DNA from: Sphingomonas sp.
GTDB taxonomy: Bacteria; Pseudomonadota; Alphaproteobacteria; Sphingomonadales; Sphingomonadaceae
Length of the DNA stretch: 64,000 nt
Assembly (NCBI GenBank): GCA_017418975.1
Contig: JAFOMG010000012.1
Coordinates: forward strand, 1-64,000
Reading direction: 5' to 3'
Shown here: piece by piece, positions 18,484 through 26,493 of the stretch
Layout of the letters: every line of letters starts with the position of its first letter
Numbering within the stretch: position 1 is the first letter of the stretch
Notes under the pieces: model-generated
Database searches by the model: none
What the model was told of the DNA's origin: nothing
What the model saw: only the letters and a program-made list of their open reading frames with translations
Made by a program: the position numbers and the translations under genes

Positions 18484-19659
18484 ATGCAGAAATTCGACTG
18501 GGCCGATCCCCTGCTGCTCGATGCGCAGCTGGAGGACGAGGAGCGGATGATCCGCGACACCGCGCGCGACTATGCGCAGGGGCGGCTCGCGTCGCGCGTG
18601 ATCGAGGCGTTCGACCGGGAAGTCACCGATCCGGACATCTTCCGCGAGATGGGCGCGCTGGGCCTGCTCGGGCCGACCGTGCCCGAGGCTTATGGCGGCG
18701 TCGGCGCCTCCTATGTCGCCTATGGCCTGATCGCCCGCGAAGTGGAGCGCGTGGATTCGGGCTATCGCTCGATGATGAGCGTCCAGTCGAGCCTGGTCAT
18801 GTACCCGATCCATGCCTTTGGCTCGGAAGCGCAGCGGCTGCGCTATCTGCCCAAGCTCGCCAGCGGCGAATGGATCGGCTGCTTCGGTCTGACCGAACCC
18901 GATGCCGGCTCCGATCCCGGCGGCATGCGCACGCGTGCCACCCGGATCGACGGCGGCTATCGGCTGAACGGCGCCAAGACCTGGATCTCCAACGCGCCGA
19001 TCGCGGACGTCTTCATCGTCTGGGCCAAGTCGGACGCGCATGGCGGCGCGATCCGCGGCTTCGTGCTCGAAAAGGGCATGAAGGGCCTTTCGGCACCCAG
19101 GATCGAAGGCAAGCTGAGCCTGCGCGCCTCGATCACCGGCATGATCCAGCTCGACGATGTCGAGGTGCGCGAGGACGCGCTGCTGCCCGGGGTCGAGGGG
19201 CTGAAGGGCCCCTTCTCCTGCCTCAACCGCGCCCGCTACGGCATCAGCTGGGGCGCGCTCGGCGCCGCCGAATTCTGCTTCCATGCCGCCCGCCAATATG
19301 GGCTCGACCGGCACCAGTTCGGCAAGCCGCTCGCCGCGACCCAGCTCTTCCAGAAGAAGCTGGCGGACATGGAGACCGAAATCGCGCTCGGCCTGCAGGC
19401 TTCCCTGCGGGTGGGCCGGCTGATCGACGCCGGCCGCTTCGCCCCCGAGATGATCTCGATCGTCAAGCGCAACAATGTCGGCAAGGCGCTCGACATCGCC
19501 CGGGCCGCGCGCGACATGCACGGCGGCAACGGCATCTCGGGCGAATTCCAGGTGATGCGCCACCTGATGAACCTCGAGACGGTCAACACCTATGAGGGCA
19601 CGCACGACGTCCATGCGCTGATCCTGGGCCGCGCGATCACCGGCATCGCCGCTTTCTGA
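18484..19659 (+). CDS. Glutaryl-CoA dehydrogenase-like acyl-CoA dehydrogenase
   Basis: A 391-residue acyl-CoA dehydrogenase. The run [22 protein letters not shown] and [16 protein letters not shown] are close to glutaryl-CoA dehydrogenase, with [17 protein letters not shown] near 135, [17 protein letters not shown] near 165 and the catalytic Glu in [20 protein letters not shown] at the C-terminus. Glutaryl-CoA dehydrogenase oxidises and decarboxylates glutaryl-CoA to crotonyl-CoA, a late step in aromatic and lysine breakdown. It begins 11 nt after the RidA stop and appears to close the operon. Its presence suggests that the ring is funnelled to glutaryl-CoA. Confidence 0.9.
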   Translation: MQKFDWADPLLLDAQLEDEERMIRDTARDYAQGRLASRVIEAFDREVTDPDIFREMGALGLLGPTVPEAYGGVGASYVAYGLIAREVERVDSGYRSMMSVQSSLVMYPIHAFGSEAQRLRYLPKLASGEWIGCFGLTEPDAGSDPGGMRTRATRIDGGYRLNGAKTWISNAPIADVFIVWAKSDAHGGAIRGFVLEKGMKGLSAPRIEGKLSLRASITGMIQLDDVEVREDALLPGVEGLKGPFSCLNRARYGISWGALGAAEFCFHAARQYGLDRHQFGKPLAATQLFQKKLADMETEIALGLQASLRVGRLIDAGRFAPEMISIVKRNNVGKALDIARAARDMHGGNGISGEFQVMRHLMNLETVNTYEGTHDVHALILGRAITGIAAF

Positions 19660-19838
19660 CTGGTTTCCGGTTGCCGGCCTGTCTCCTACAGCGAACCGGC
19701 AAGCGTAGCGCGGAAAGTCACAAGGGTCGCACCACCGCGAATTCCTCGCGCGGCCTATTTTCCCTGTTTTCCCGGAAAGCGCGCGCATCTCGCAACATAG
19801 CTGCGCGCGGCTGATCCTATCTTTCCAACAAAGCAAAA

Positions 19839-19867
19839 GAGCGGCCGGCAGCCAGGGCCGACCGCTC
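19839..19867 (-). terminator. Rho-independent terminator of the M24 peptidase gene
   Basis: The minus strand can form an 11-bp stem with one mismatch (GAGCGGTCGGC / GCCGGCCGCTC) with a 7-nt loop, followed by TTTTGCTTTG. It lies 57 nt after the stop of the M24 gene. A second, weaker inverted repeat, TTGCCGG (19671-19677) and CCGGCAA (19696-19702), lies just after the stop of the convergent dehydrogenase gene. Confidence 0.65.
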
Positions 19868-19923
19868 GAGCCAAGCAGGCGAAACCCTACATTGCAAGCG
19901 CGCCCGGAGCGGCCCGCACGCCC

Positions 19924-21252
19924 CTACTTCACCAGCAGGATGCGGCTGTTGGGCGGATAGGCCCATTCGAAGCCGCGCTCGGTGACCACGCCATTGTCCT
20001 CCAGCGGGATCTTGATCTTGCGCGCGCCCCATTCGGGCACCGGCGTGTAGAGAAACAGCTCGATCGACAGGAAATTGCCGGGGCGGAGCGTGTAGGTCAT
20101 GCGCAGCGGATTGAAGTCGGCGATCGACGGACCCGAGCCATGGCCCCAATCTCCCACCGAATGGCTGCCGATCACCACGTCCGAGACCTTCATGTCCCTG
20201 CTCGGATCGTCATAGCGGCCGAGCGCCAGCCCCGGCGTCGCCGCCACGCGCCGGTTGACCGCGGCGAGCGCGTCCCCGGCGGTCACGCCCGGACGGATCA
20301 CGTCGAGGATCATCCGGCGGATTTCCTGCGCCTTGTCATAGGCGCGCTGCACGCCGGGCGGCGGGGCGTTCTCCCCAGGCTTCAGCACATAGGCCATGCG
20401 CTTCATGTCGGTATAGTAGAAGAGATAGTTCACTCCCCAATCGACCGTGATCAGGTCGCCCGACTGGATCACATGGTCGCCCGAGACCGGGCCGCGCTCG
20501 CCGGGGCCGAGGACATAGATGCTCGGCAGGCCGAAGCTGCTGCCCAGCCCCTCCTTGTGGAGCTGCTCCATCATCCACCAGGCGACATCGCCGGTGGTGG
20601 TGTGGCCGGGCACGATCACTTCGTTGGAGAGGGCACGCTCCAGAATGGTGCGCGAATATTCCCCCGCCCTGGCAAAGGCCGCGATTTCATGGATCGAGTG
20701 GCGCGAACGGAAGTCGGAGACCAGCTTCTCGGCCGAAACCAGCCGCTCCGCCAGCGCCGGGCCGAGCGTCTCGACCAGCTTCGCGTGGAGCGAATGGCTG
20801 AGCCCGTCGGCAGTGCCGATCTCGGTGGCGATATCGATGCCGATCCGCCTGGGATCGCGCGCCTCGACGAACTTGCGCAGCTCGGCGGGCGAGAGCTTCA
20901 GGTCGTAGAGCGGGCACTGGTCGAACGCCGCGCCGCCGATTCCCATCGCGGCCCGCTCGATCCGGCCGCTGCCGGCGCGATCGGTGAAGACATGATAGCC
21001 GACATCGCCCACATAGCCGCCGCCGAGCAGCGCGGCATTGGGATCGTCATGCCCCTCGCGCGAGGCGACGATCCACATGTCGATGCGGTTCTCGCGCATC
21101 GCCTCGGGCAGGATCAGGTCGAGCTTGTCCTTGCGGATCTGGCACATCTGGTCCCAGCGCCGCCTGGCCTCCTGCCCCTGGGCGGGAAGCGCCGCCAGCA
21201 AGGGAAGGACGGCAAGCGGCAGGGCCAGGCGATGGCGGCGTTTCGACGACAC
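19924..21252 (-). CDS. Secreted M24 family metallopeptidase (Xaa-Pro aminopeptidase-like)
   Basis: A 442-residue protein starting at GTG 21252, with GGGAGA about 8 nt upstream. No ATG fits the frame near the signal peptide (SSKRRHRLALPLAVLPLLAALPAQG). The C-terminal half is a pita-bread fold: metal-ligand candidates are Asp in TVDWG, Asp in YYTDMKR, His in GHGSGPSIADF, Glu in LSIELF and Glu in VTERGFEW. Such enzymes remove residues N-terminal to proline in the periplasm or cleave related amides. It is divergent from the MarR gene at 21527 over a 274-bp gap, which holds an EcfG-like promoter and the TGCGTGAT motif. Being placed between two halves of an aromatic catabolic region, it may act on an amide conjugate; that is speculative. 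Confidence 0.88.
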   Translation of the reverse strand: MSSKRRHRLALPLAVLPLLAALPAQGQEARRRWDQMCQIRKDKLDLILPEAMRENRIDMWIVASREGHDDPNAALLGGGYVGDVGYHVFTDRAGSGRIERAAMGIGGAAFDQCPLYDLKLSPAELRKFVEARDPRRIGIDIATEIGTADGLSHSLHAKLVETLGPALAERLVSAEKLVSDFRSRHSIHEIAAFARAGEYSRTILERALSNEVIVPGHTTTGDVAWWMMEQLHKEGLGSSFGLPSIYVLGPGERGPVSGDHVIQSGDLITVDWGVNYLFYYTDMKRMAYVLKPGENAPPPGVQRAYDKAQEIRRMILDVIRPGVTAGDALAAVNRRVAATPGLALGRYDDPSRDMKVSDVVIGSHSVGDWGHGSGPSIADFNPLRMTYTLRPGNFLSIELFLYTPVPEWGARKIKIPLEDNGVVTERGFEWAYPPNSRILLVK

Positions 21253-21306
21253 GCTTGTTCTCCCATGACTTATACCCGGGGAAGGTGGCAGGCCCGTCAC
21301 GGAAAT

Positions 21307-21341
21307 GGAACAATAATCACGCAATTTTCGTTGATATTTCA
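21307..21341. promoter_or_regulatory. EcfG-like promoter overlapping a TGCGTGAT motif
   Basis: GGAAC (21307-21311), a 17-nt spacer and CGTT (21329-21332) match the general-stress sigma factor (EcfG) promoter pattern of alphaproteobacteria, pointing toward the MarR gene 195 bp downstream. Inside the spacer lies ATCACGCAATT (21316-21326), the reverse complement of the motif at 12026-12036. GATATTTCA (21333-21341) also repeats part of the 12041 palindrome. The combination suggests one regulator at both sites. The pattern is seen; the function is inferred. Confidence 0.45.
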
Positions 21342-21526
21342 CCGCGTGTTCGGCATGGGCCCGCCTTCCCGCGCGACGGGGGCGTCCATGGCGTTTCCGC
21401 CACGCAACCGATCCGGCGCAAATGACGATTGATAGGTGTAGAAACATATGTTTTCGGCTAATTCGCCTGCCCGATGCCGTCCGGCCCGGCGCAACGTCTT
21501 GATCCTGCGGAACGATTGAGGGAAAC

Positions 21527-22048
21527 ATGGCCACCAGCGCGGTGAAGAAAACGGCGAGAACGGCAGAGGACCTGATGGACAATCGCAGCGTCTACGACCC
21601 GAGCAGCCCCAATTTCCGTCTCGAGAACTCGCCTTTCTACCTGATGGCGCATGCCGACTTCAAATATCACGAGGACATGGACATCGTGCTGCACAAGCAT
21701 GGCGTGTCCAAGCCGATCTATCGCGTGATGACCGTGCTGCGCGAACGCCAGCCGGCCAGCATCGGCGCGATCGCCGAGGCGGCGTTGACCAAGCGCTCGA
21801 CGATCAGCCGGATCATCGACCGGATGGTCGAGCAGGGCCTCGTCACCACCGAGCCCAACCCCGAGGACAATCGCATCACCGAGGTGACGCTGACTCCGGC
21901 CGGCCAGCAGACGCTGCGCAAGCTGACGCCGATCGTCGGCCGCCAGTTCAGCCGCGCGATGGACGGGGTGAGCGACCGCGACATCGCCCATCTGCTGCGC
22001 ACCCTGCAGAAGATCAGCGCGAACCTGAGCAAGCTGCCGATCGAGTGA
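21527..22048 (+). CDS. MarR family transcriptional regulator
   Basis: A 173-residue winged helix-turn-helix protein with a longer N-terminal arm than the MarR at 15198. The core reads VSKPIYRVMTVLRERQPASI, then AEAALTKRSTISRIIDRMVEQGLV (recognition helix) and a wing NPEDNRITEVTLT. The ATG at 21527 is supported by GAGGG 5-6 nt upstream. It is monocistronic and divergent from the M24 peptidase gene. It may bind the sequences shared by its own promoter region (21316-21341) and the 12026-12076 region, and so regulate the catabolic operon or the adjacent peptidase; inferred only. Confidence 0.9.
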   Translation: MATSAVKKTARTAEDLMDNRSVYDPSSPNFRLENSPFYLMAHADFKYHEDMDIVLHKHGVSKPIYRVMTVLRERQPASIGAIAEAALTKRSTISRIIDRMVEQGLVTTEPNPEDNRITEVTLTPAGQQTLRKLTPIVGRQFSRAMDGVSDRDIAHLLRTLQKISANLSKLPIE

Positions 22049-22126
22049 GCGGGGACGCGGCTGGGCGATCGCGCAGCCAGGCCGGAACAGCCTTGCGGGG
22101 CGGCAACGCTTCGAACCCAATTCCAT

Positions 22127-22220
22127 CGTCACCCTGAACTCGTTTCAGGGTCCAACCTGCCACGGACGATATCGCCGGTGGAGAATTGGATGCTGAAACA
22201 AGTTCAGCATGACGGAAGGG
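22127..22220. repeat. Dimeric intergenic palindromic repeat, intact copy
   Basis: About 90 bp with two hairpins: ACCCTGAA/TTCAGGGT (about 22131-22151, 5-nt loop) and ATGCTGAA/TTCAGCAT (22190-22210, 5-nt loop), separated by a spacer with CGATATCGCCGGTGGAGA. A second, interrupted copy lies at 60018-60221. The two-palindrome layout resembles BIME/REP elements. It fills most of the 243-bp convergent gap between the MarR gene and the amidohydrolase gene and may act as a bidirectional 3' end. Confidence 0.75.
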
Positions 22221-22291
22221 AGAAACTTCGACATCGTGTTTCCCTCCCCGCCAGCCGGAAGCGGCGGGGGAAAAGCCGAATATCGACGCGC

Positions 22292-23689
22292 CTACCGGCC
22301 GCTGCCGTCCACCACCAGCTTGCCATCCGCGATGACATAGCGGACGTCGCGCAGGTTCTTCAGCGAATCCAGCGGATTGGCACCGACGATCAGGATGTCG
22401 GCGATCTTGCCCGGCTCGATCGTGCCCAGCTTGTCGCCCATGCGCATGATCCGGGCGCCCATGCTGGTGGCGGAGGCGAGCACATCGGCATTGGTCATGC
22501 CCGCCTGATGGAGATAGTCGAGCTCGCGGAAATAGGCGTCGGGATAGCGCCATTCATTCTCGAACGGGATGTCGGTGCCCACGCCGATCGGCACGCCGGC
22601 GCGCCAGGCCTCGTTCACGCGCTTCAGATGATCCTGCTGGTTGATCACGAAGCGGCGCGAATGGGTGTAGTAGAAGCCGCCGCTGGGAATGCCCGCGGTC
22701 GGGTAGCCGCCCTCGAGCAGATTGTCGAAGGCGCCGATCGTCGGCACGAAGGCGGTGCCGTGCTTCTTCATCAGCGCCACGGCCTGGTCGCTCAGCAGCA
22801 GCGGATGCTCGAGCGTGTCGACCCCCGCCTCGATCGCCCAGTCGGTATATTTGCCATAGCTGTCGATCGCGACCGGCACGCCCAGCGAATGCGCCTCGTC
22901 GATCGCCGCGGCGAGCTCCTCGCGGGCGGCCGGGGCGCTGATCTTGATCCAGTCGGCCAGGCGCCGGACCTGCTCGCGCACTGCCTTGCGCCATTCCCAG
23001 GGCCCGTCGACGCCATGCGGATCGCCGCCGAGATTGGGCTTTTCGCGGCCGGTGGCGGTGGAGGTCACTTCGTCGCCATGCCCGCCCGTGCTGGCGAGCA
23101 GCTTGCCGCTCCACATCACGCGCGGGCCCCGGATCATGCCGCGATCCACCGCTTCCTTGATGCGCAGCGCCACGTCGTCCATCGTGCCGACATCGCGCGC
23201 GGCGGTGATGCCCGCGGTGACCATCTGCTCGGCCAGCACCGTGCCGCGGATCGCCGCGGCGGCCGGGCTGTCGGAATAGCGGCCCATGTCGGCGCCGCGC
23301 TGCTGGGTGAAGTGGATATGCAGGTCGATCAGGCCCGGCAGGATCCACAGCCCCCGCGCATCGATCGTCCGCGCCGCATTGGCGGGCACGGGCGTGCCGG
23401 CCGGGCCGGCGGCAAGGATCCGGTCGCCCTGGAGCACGACCACCGCGTTCGGTATCGGCGCGCCGCCCCGCCCGTCGAGCAGCGTCCCGCCGCTGAGCAC
23501 GATCACCGGCTCATGGCTGCGGTCGATCGGCGGAATCGGCAGGCGGCGGACATCGTCGGTCGTCTCGGGGATCGCGCGCTGCGCATGCGCGAGATGCGGC
23601 GTCAACACCCCGATCAGCAGCGCCGCCGAGATCGCCGCACCCCGCAGGAGCCGTTTCCGAACCGCGCCGCCCTGCCTCGATTCCCTCAT
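22292..23689 (-). CDS. Secreted amidohydrolase (imidazolonepropionase-like)
   Basis: A 465-residue metal-dependent hydrolase with a signal peptide (KRLLRGAAISAALLIGVLTP). The ATG at 23689 is chosen for AGGA about 8 nt upstream. Visible landmarks are the strand-1 ligand motif GLIDLHIHF near residue 118, a candidate carboxylated Lys in WIKIS near 237, TLEHPL near 290 and the strand-8 Asp in GVGTDIPFE near 371. The strand-5 His expected in this family (usually VxxHAxG) is replaced: the text reads VAIDSYG. Relatives hydrolyse Xaa-Pro and N-acyl amino acids or cyclic amides in the periplasm. It is divergent from the TPR/oxygenase gene. The substrate is unknown. Confidence 0.87.
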   Translation of the reverse strand: MRESRQGGAVRKRLLRGAAISAALLIGVLTPHLAHAQRAIPETTDDVRRLPIPPIDRSHEPVIVLSGGTLLDGRGGAPIPNAVVVLQGDRILAAGPAGTPVPANAARTIDARGLWILPGLIDLHIHFTQQRGADMGRYSDSPAAAAIRGTVLAEQMVTAGITAARDVGTMDDVALRIKEAVDRGMIRGPRVMWSGKLLASTGGHGDEVTSTATGREKPNLGGDPHGVDGPWEWRKAVREQVRRLADWIKISAPAAREELAAAIDEAHSLGVPVAIDSYGKYTDWAIEAGVDTLEHPLLLSDQAVALMKKHGTAFVPTIGAFDNLLEGGYPTAGIPSGGFYYTHSRRFVINQQDHLKRVNEAWRAGVPIGVGTDIPFENEWRYPDAYFRELDYLHQAGMTNADVLASATSMGARIMRMGDKLGTIEPGKIADILIVGANPLDSLKNLRDVRYVIADGKLVVDGSGR

Positions 23690-23818
23690 GGCAACATCCT
23701 TATCATTCCCATTTACACATGATTTAAAGCGTGATTCTCTTGACGAGACAAGGGGCATTTGCAACCTTTCCCCCTCGGCGGGCTCCCGGAAGGACATCCG
23801 CCATGGGAATTGCGTTCG

Positions 23819-25672
23819 ATGGAGCAGGCACCGCGACATGAAGGCCCGGCCCCTCCGCCCGCGGAGTCGGACGGCCTCGGCGCGCCGGCGCTGGGCGAGG
23901 CCTTGCGGCATGCCATGGCGCTGGCGCGCGGCGGCCAGGGCGAAGCGGCGGAGGCCATCCTGCTGCACCTGCTGGAGCTCGCGCCCGAAAATCCCGACGC
24001 GCTCCAGCTGCTCGGCATGATCGCGCGGCAGGCCGGCCGGCACGCGGCGGCGGTGGCGCTCTTCCGCCGCTCGCTCGCGGCCGCGCCGAACCAGCCGCAT
24101 GTGCACAACAATCTGGGGAACAGCCTGGGCGACCTGGGCGACTCCGCGGGCGCGGTGCGGGCCTATCGCGAGGCGCTGTCGCTCGCGCCCGGCTATGACG
24201 AGGCCCGGGTGAACCTGGCGATCGCCCTGCTCGCCGCCGGGCAGCCGCTGCCCGCCTGCGAGACGCTCGCCCCGCTGCTGCGCCGCGATCCGCGCAACGC
24301 CCGCGCCTGGGCCACGCTCGGCCAGGCGCGGCGGGCGAATGGCGAGCTCGATCACGCCATCGCCGCCTTCCGCACCGCGCTCGCGCTGCGGCCGGATCAT
24401 GCCGCCACGCTGCTCAACCTGGGCGTCGCGCTGCGCCTGGCCGGCTGGCCGGAAGAGGCCCTGCCGCTGCTCGCCCGCGCCGCCGAGATCGATCCGGCCA
24501 ATCCCGAGATCGCCTATGCCCTGGGCCATTGCCTGCAGGATCTGGGCCGGACCGACGCCGCCATCGTCTCCTATGAACGCGCGATCACCCTGCGCCCCGC
24601 CGATCGCGCCGCGCACCGGTCGCTCAACAACCTGTTGTGGCGGCAAGGGCGCGGCGAGGCGTGGCTCGCCAGCTATCGCGCCGCGCTGACCCGCTTTCCG
24701 GGGGACGAAGGGCTGCTCTGCGACCTGGCCGACCGGCTGCTGCTGGCCGGGGACGCCGCCGGTGCCGCCGCGCTGCTCGCGCCCCATGCCGGCCGCGCCG
24801 GAGCGGAGCTGCGCCACCAGCTCGGCCGGGCCCGCTGGTCGCTGGGCGAGCCGGAAGCAGCGCTCGCGGAGTTCGATGCCGCGCTCGCCGGCGATCCCGG
24901 CTTCGCGCCCGCCGCGCGCGAGGCTGCCCGGGCAGATGTCATCCTCGATCGCCCCGCCGAAGCGCTCGCGCGGCTGAAGCCGCTGCTCGCCGCCGATCCG
25001 TTCGACCAGCAGGCGCTCGCGCTCCAGGGCCTCGCCTGGCGCTTCACCGGCGATCCGCGCGAAACTTGGCTGAACGATGCCGAGCGCCTGGTCTCGGCGA
25101 GCCTGGTCGCGCCGCCCGGCGGCGATGCCGCGGGCTTCAACGCGCGGCTCGACGCGGCGCTCACCCCGCTCCACCGCGACCGCCGGCATCCCCTCGGGCA
25201 GACGCTGCGCGGCGGCAGCCAGACCAGCGACGACCTGTTCGCCCGGCCCGATCCGACGATCGCCGCCGTGCGCGCGATGATCGAGGCACGGGTCCGCGCC
25301 TGGCTCGCGGCGCTGCCGGACGATCCCGACCACCCTTTCCTCCGCCGCAACACCGGCCGCTTCGCCTTTTCCGGCTCCTGGTCGGTGCGGCTGCGCAGCG
25401 CCGGCTTCCACGAGAACCACATCCACCCCGAGGGCTGGATCAGCGCCTGCTATTATGTCGCCCTGCCCCGGGCGGTGGATTTCCACCGCCAGGGCTGGCT
25501 GAAGTTCGGAGAGAGCGGGCTGCGGCTCGGCGAACGCGAGCGGATCACCCGCATGATCCGGCCCGAACCCGGGCTGCTCGTGCTGTTCCCCTCCTATTTC
25601 TACCACGGGACGGTGCCGTTCGAGGATGCCGGCCACCGCACCACCATCGCCTTCGACATCGTGCCCGCATGA
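23819..25672 (+). CDS. TPR protein with C-terminal 2-oxoglutarate/Fe(II) oxygenase domain
   Basis: A 617-residue cytoplasmic protein. Residues ~25-430 are tetratricopeptide repeats (for example NNLGNSLGDLGDSAGAVRAY, NLGVALRLAGWPEEALPLLA, YALGHCLQDLGRTDAAIVSY). The last ~120 residues resemble the 2OG-Fe(II) oxygenase family that follows TPRs in sphingomonads: HIHPEGWISACYYV near 535, FPSYFYHGTVPF near 587 and HRTTIAFD at the end, supplying the His/Arg residues for iron and 2-oxoglutarate. The ATG at 23819 is used; an in-frame TTG at 23759 lies upstream. The cyclase gene follows after 37 bp on the same strand, so the two may be co-transcribed. A hydroxylase of proteins or small molecules is inferred. 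Confidence 0.8.
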   Translation: MEQAPRHEGPAPPPAESDGLGAPALGEALRHAMALARGGQGEAAEAILLHLLELAPENPDALQLLGMIARQAGRHAAAVALFRRSLAAAPNQPHVHNNLGNSLGDLGDSAGAVRAYREALSLAPGYDEARVNLAIALLAAGQPLPACETLAPLLRRDPRNARAWATLGQARRANGELDHAIAAFRTALALRPDHAATLLNLGVALRLAGWPEEALPLLARAAEIDPANPEIAYALGHCLQDLGRTDAAIVSYERAITLRPADRAAHRSLNNLLWRQGRGEAWLASYRAALTRFPGDEGLLCDLADRLLLAGDAAGAAALLAPHAGRAGAELRHQLGRARWSLGEPEAALAEFDAALAGDPGFAPAAREAARADVILDRPAEALARLKPLLAADPFDQQALALQGLAWRFTGDPRETWLNDAERLVSASLVAPPGGDAAGFNARLDAALTPLHRDRRHPLGQTLRGGSQTSDDLFARPDPTIAAVRAMIEARVRAWLAALPDDPDHPFLRRNTGRFAFSGSWSVRLRSAGFHENHIHPEGWISACYYVALPRAVDFHRQGWLKFGESGLRLGERERITRMIRPEPGLLVLFPSYFYHGTVPFEDAGHRTTIAFDIVPA

Positions 25673-25709
25673 CCGGGCGCGAGCACAACCAGCCCCAGGG
25701 AGGACAGAC

Positions 25710-26489
25710 ATGACCAGCCAGACGCTCGAGAGTTTCGCCGCGGGCATCGCATCGGGCGCGATCCGCGCGATCGACCTCACCCAGACGCTGTCGCCGGACA
25801 CGCCCACGCTCGTCCTGCCCCCGGAGTTCGGCCAGTGCGCCGGGTTCAGCCAGGAGGAGATCTCGCGCTATGACGAGCGCGGCGTCGCCTGGTATTGGAA
25901 CAACTTCACCGTCAGCGAGCATACCGGCACCCATTTCGACGCGCCGATCCACTGGATCACCGGCAGGGACCTGCCCAACAACGCCGTCGACACGGTGCCG
26001 CCGGCCGACTTCATCGCGCCGGCCGTGGTGATCGACATCTCCGCCCCTGCGGCCGAGAACCCCGACTATCTCCTCACCGTCGAGGATATCGCGGCCTGGG
26101 AAGCCGAGCATGGCCGCATCCCGCCGCGCAGCTGGATCCTGCTGCGCACCGACTGGTCGAAGCGCGACGTCGATGCCTATACCAATCGCCGCGAGGACGG
26201 GGCGCACACGCCCGGCCCCTCGGCGGAAGCGGTCCGCTTCCTGATCGACGCGCGCGACGCGCATGGGCTCGGCGTGGAGACGATCGGCACCGATGCCGGC
26301 CAGGCGCATCTCCTCGATCCGGCCTATCCGGCGCACACGCTGTTCCACGCGGCGGGCCGCTACGGGCTCCAATGCCTGGAGAATCTCGACCAGCTGCCGC
26401 CCACCGGCGCGGTGATCCTCGCCACGCCGCTCAAGATCAGGGGCGGCTCGGGCAGCCCGCTGCGCGTCCTGGCGCTGGTCGCGGGCTGA
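25710..26489 (+). CDS. Cyclase family protein (kynurenine formamidase / isatin hydrolase-like)
   Basis: A 259-residue cyclase-fold amide hydrolase. It carries the metal motif SEHTGTHFDAPIHW near residue 70, matching HxGTHxDxP of kynurenine formamidase and isatin hydrolase, and a conserved TDAGQAHLLDP near 197. It is longer than bacterial KynB (about 210 residues) and close to isatin-hydrolase-like members. GGGAGGA about 8 nt before the ATG supports the start. The TPP oxidoreductase subunits follow after 4 nt. Opening of a cyclic amide to a 2-oxo acid followed by oxidative decarboxylation would make sense of the pair: isatin to isatinate is the leading guess, kynurenine formamidase the alternative. 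Confidence 0.85.
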   Translation: MTSQTLESFAAGIASGAIRAIDLTQTLSPDTPTLVLPPEFGQCAGFSQEEISRYDERGVAWYWNNFTVSEHTGTHFDAPIHWITGRDLPNNAVDTVPPADFIAPAVVIDISAPAAENPDYLLTVEDIAAWEAEHGRIPPRSWILLRTDWSKRDVDAYTNRREDGAHTPGPSAEAVRFLIDARDAHGLGVETIGTDAGQAHLLDPAYPAHTLFHAAGRYGLQCLENLDQLPPTGAVILATPLKIRGGSGSPLRVLALVAG

Positions 26490-26493
26490 GCGG

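Noticed and set aside
23759..23818. TTG start extension of the TPR/oxygenase protein
   Set aside because: No ribosome site and no conserved residues in the added segment; ATG 23819 is preferred.
25710..26489. Assignment of the cyclase as kynB (kynurenine formamidase)
   Set aside because: Longer than KynB, with no kynureninase or tryptophan dioxygenase in the window; kept only as an alternative.
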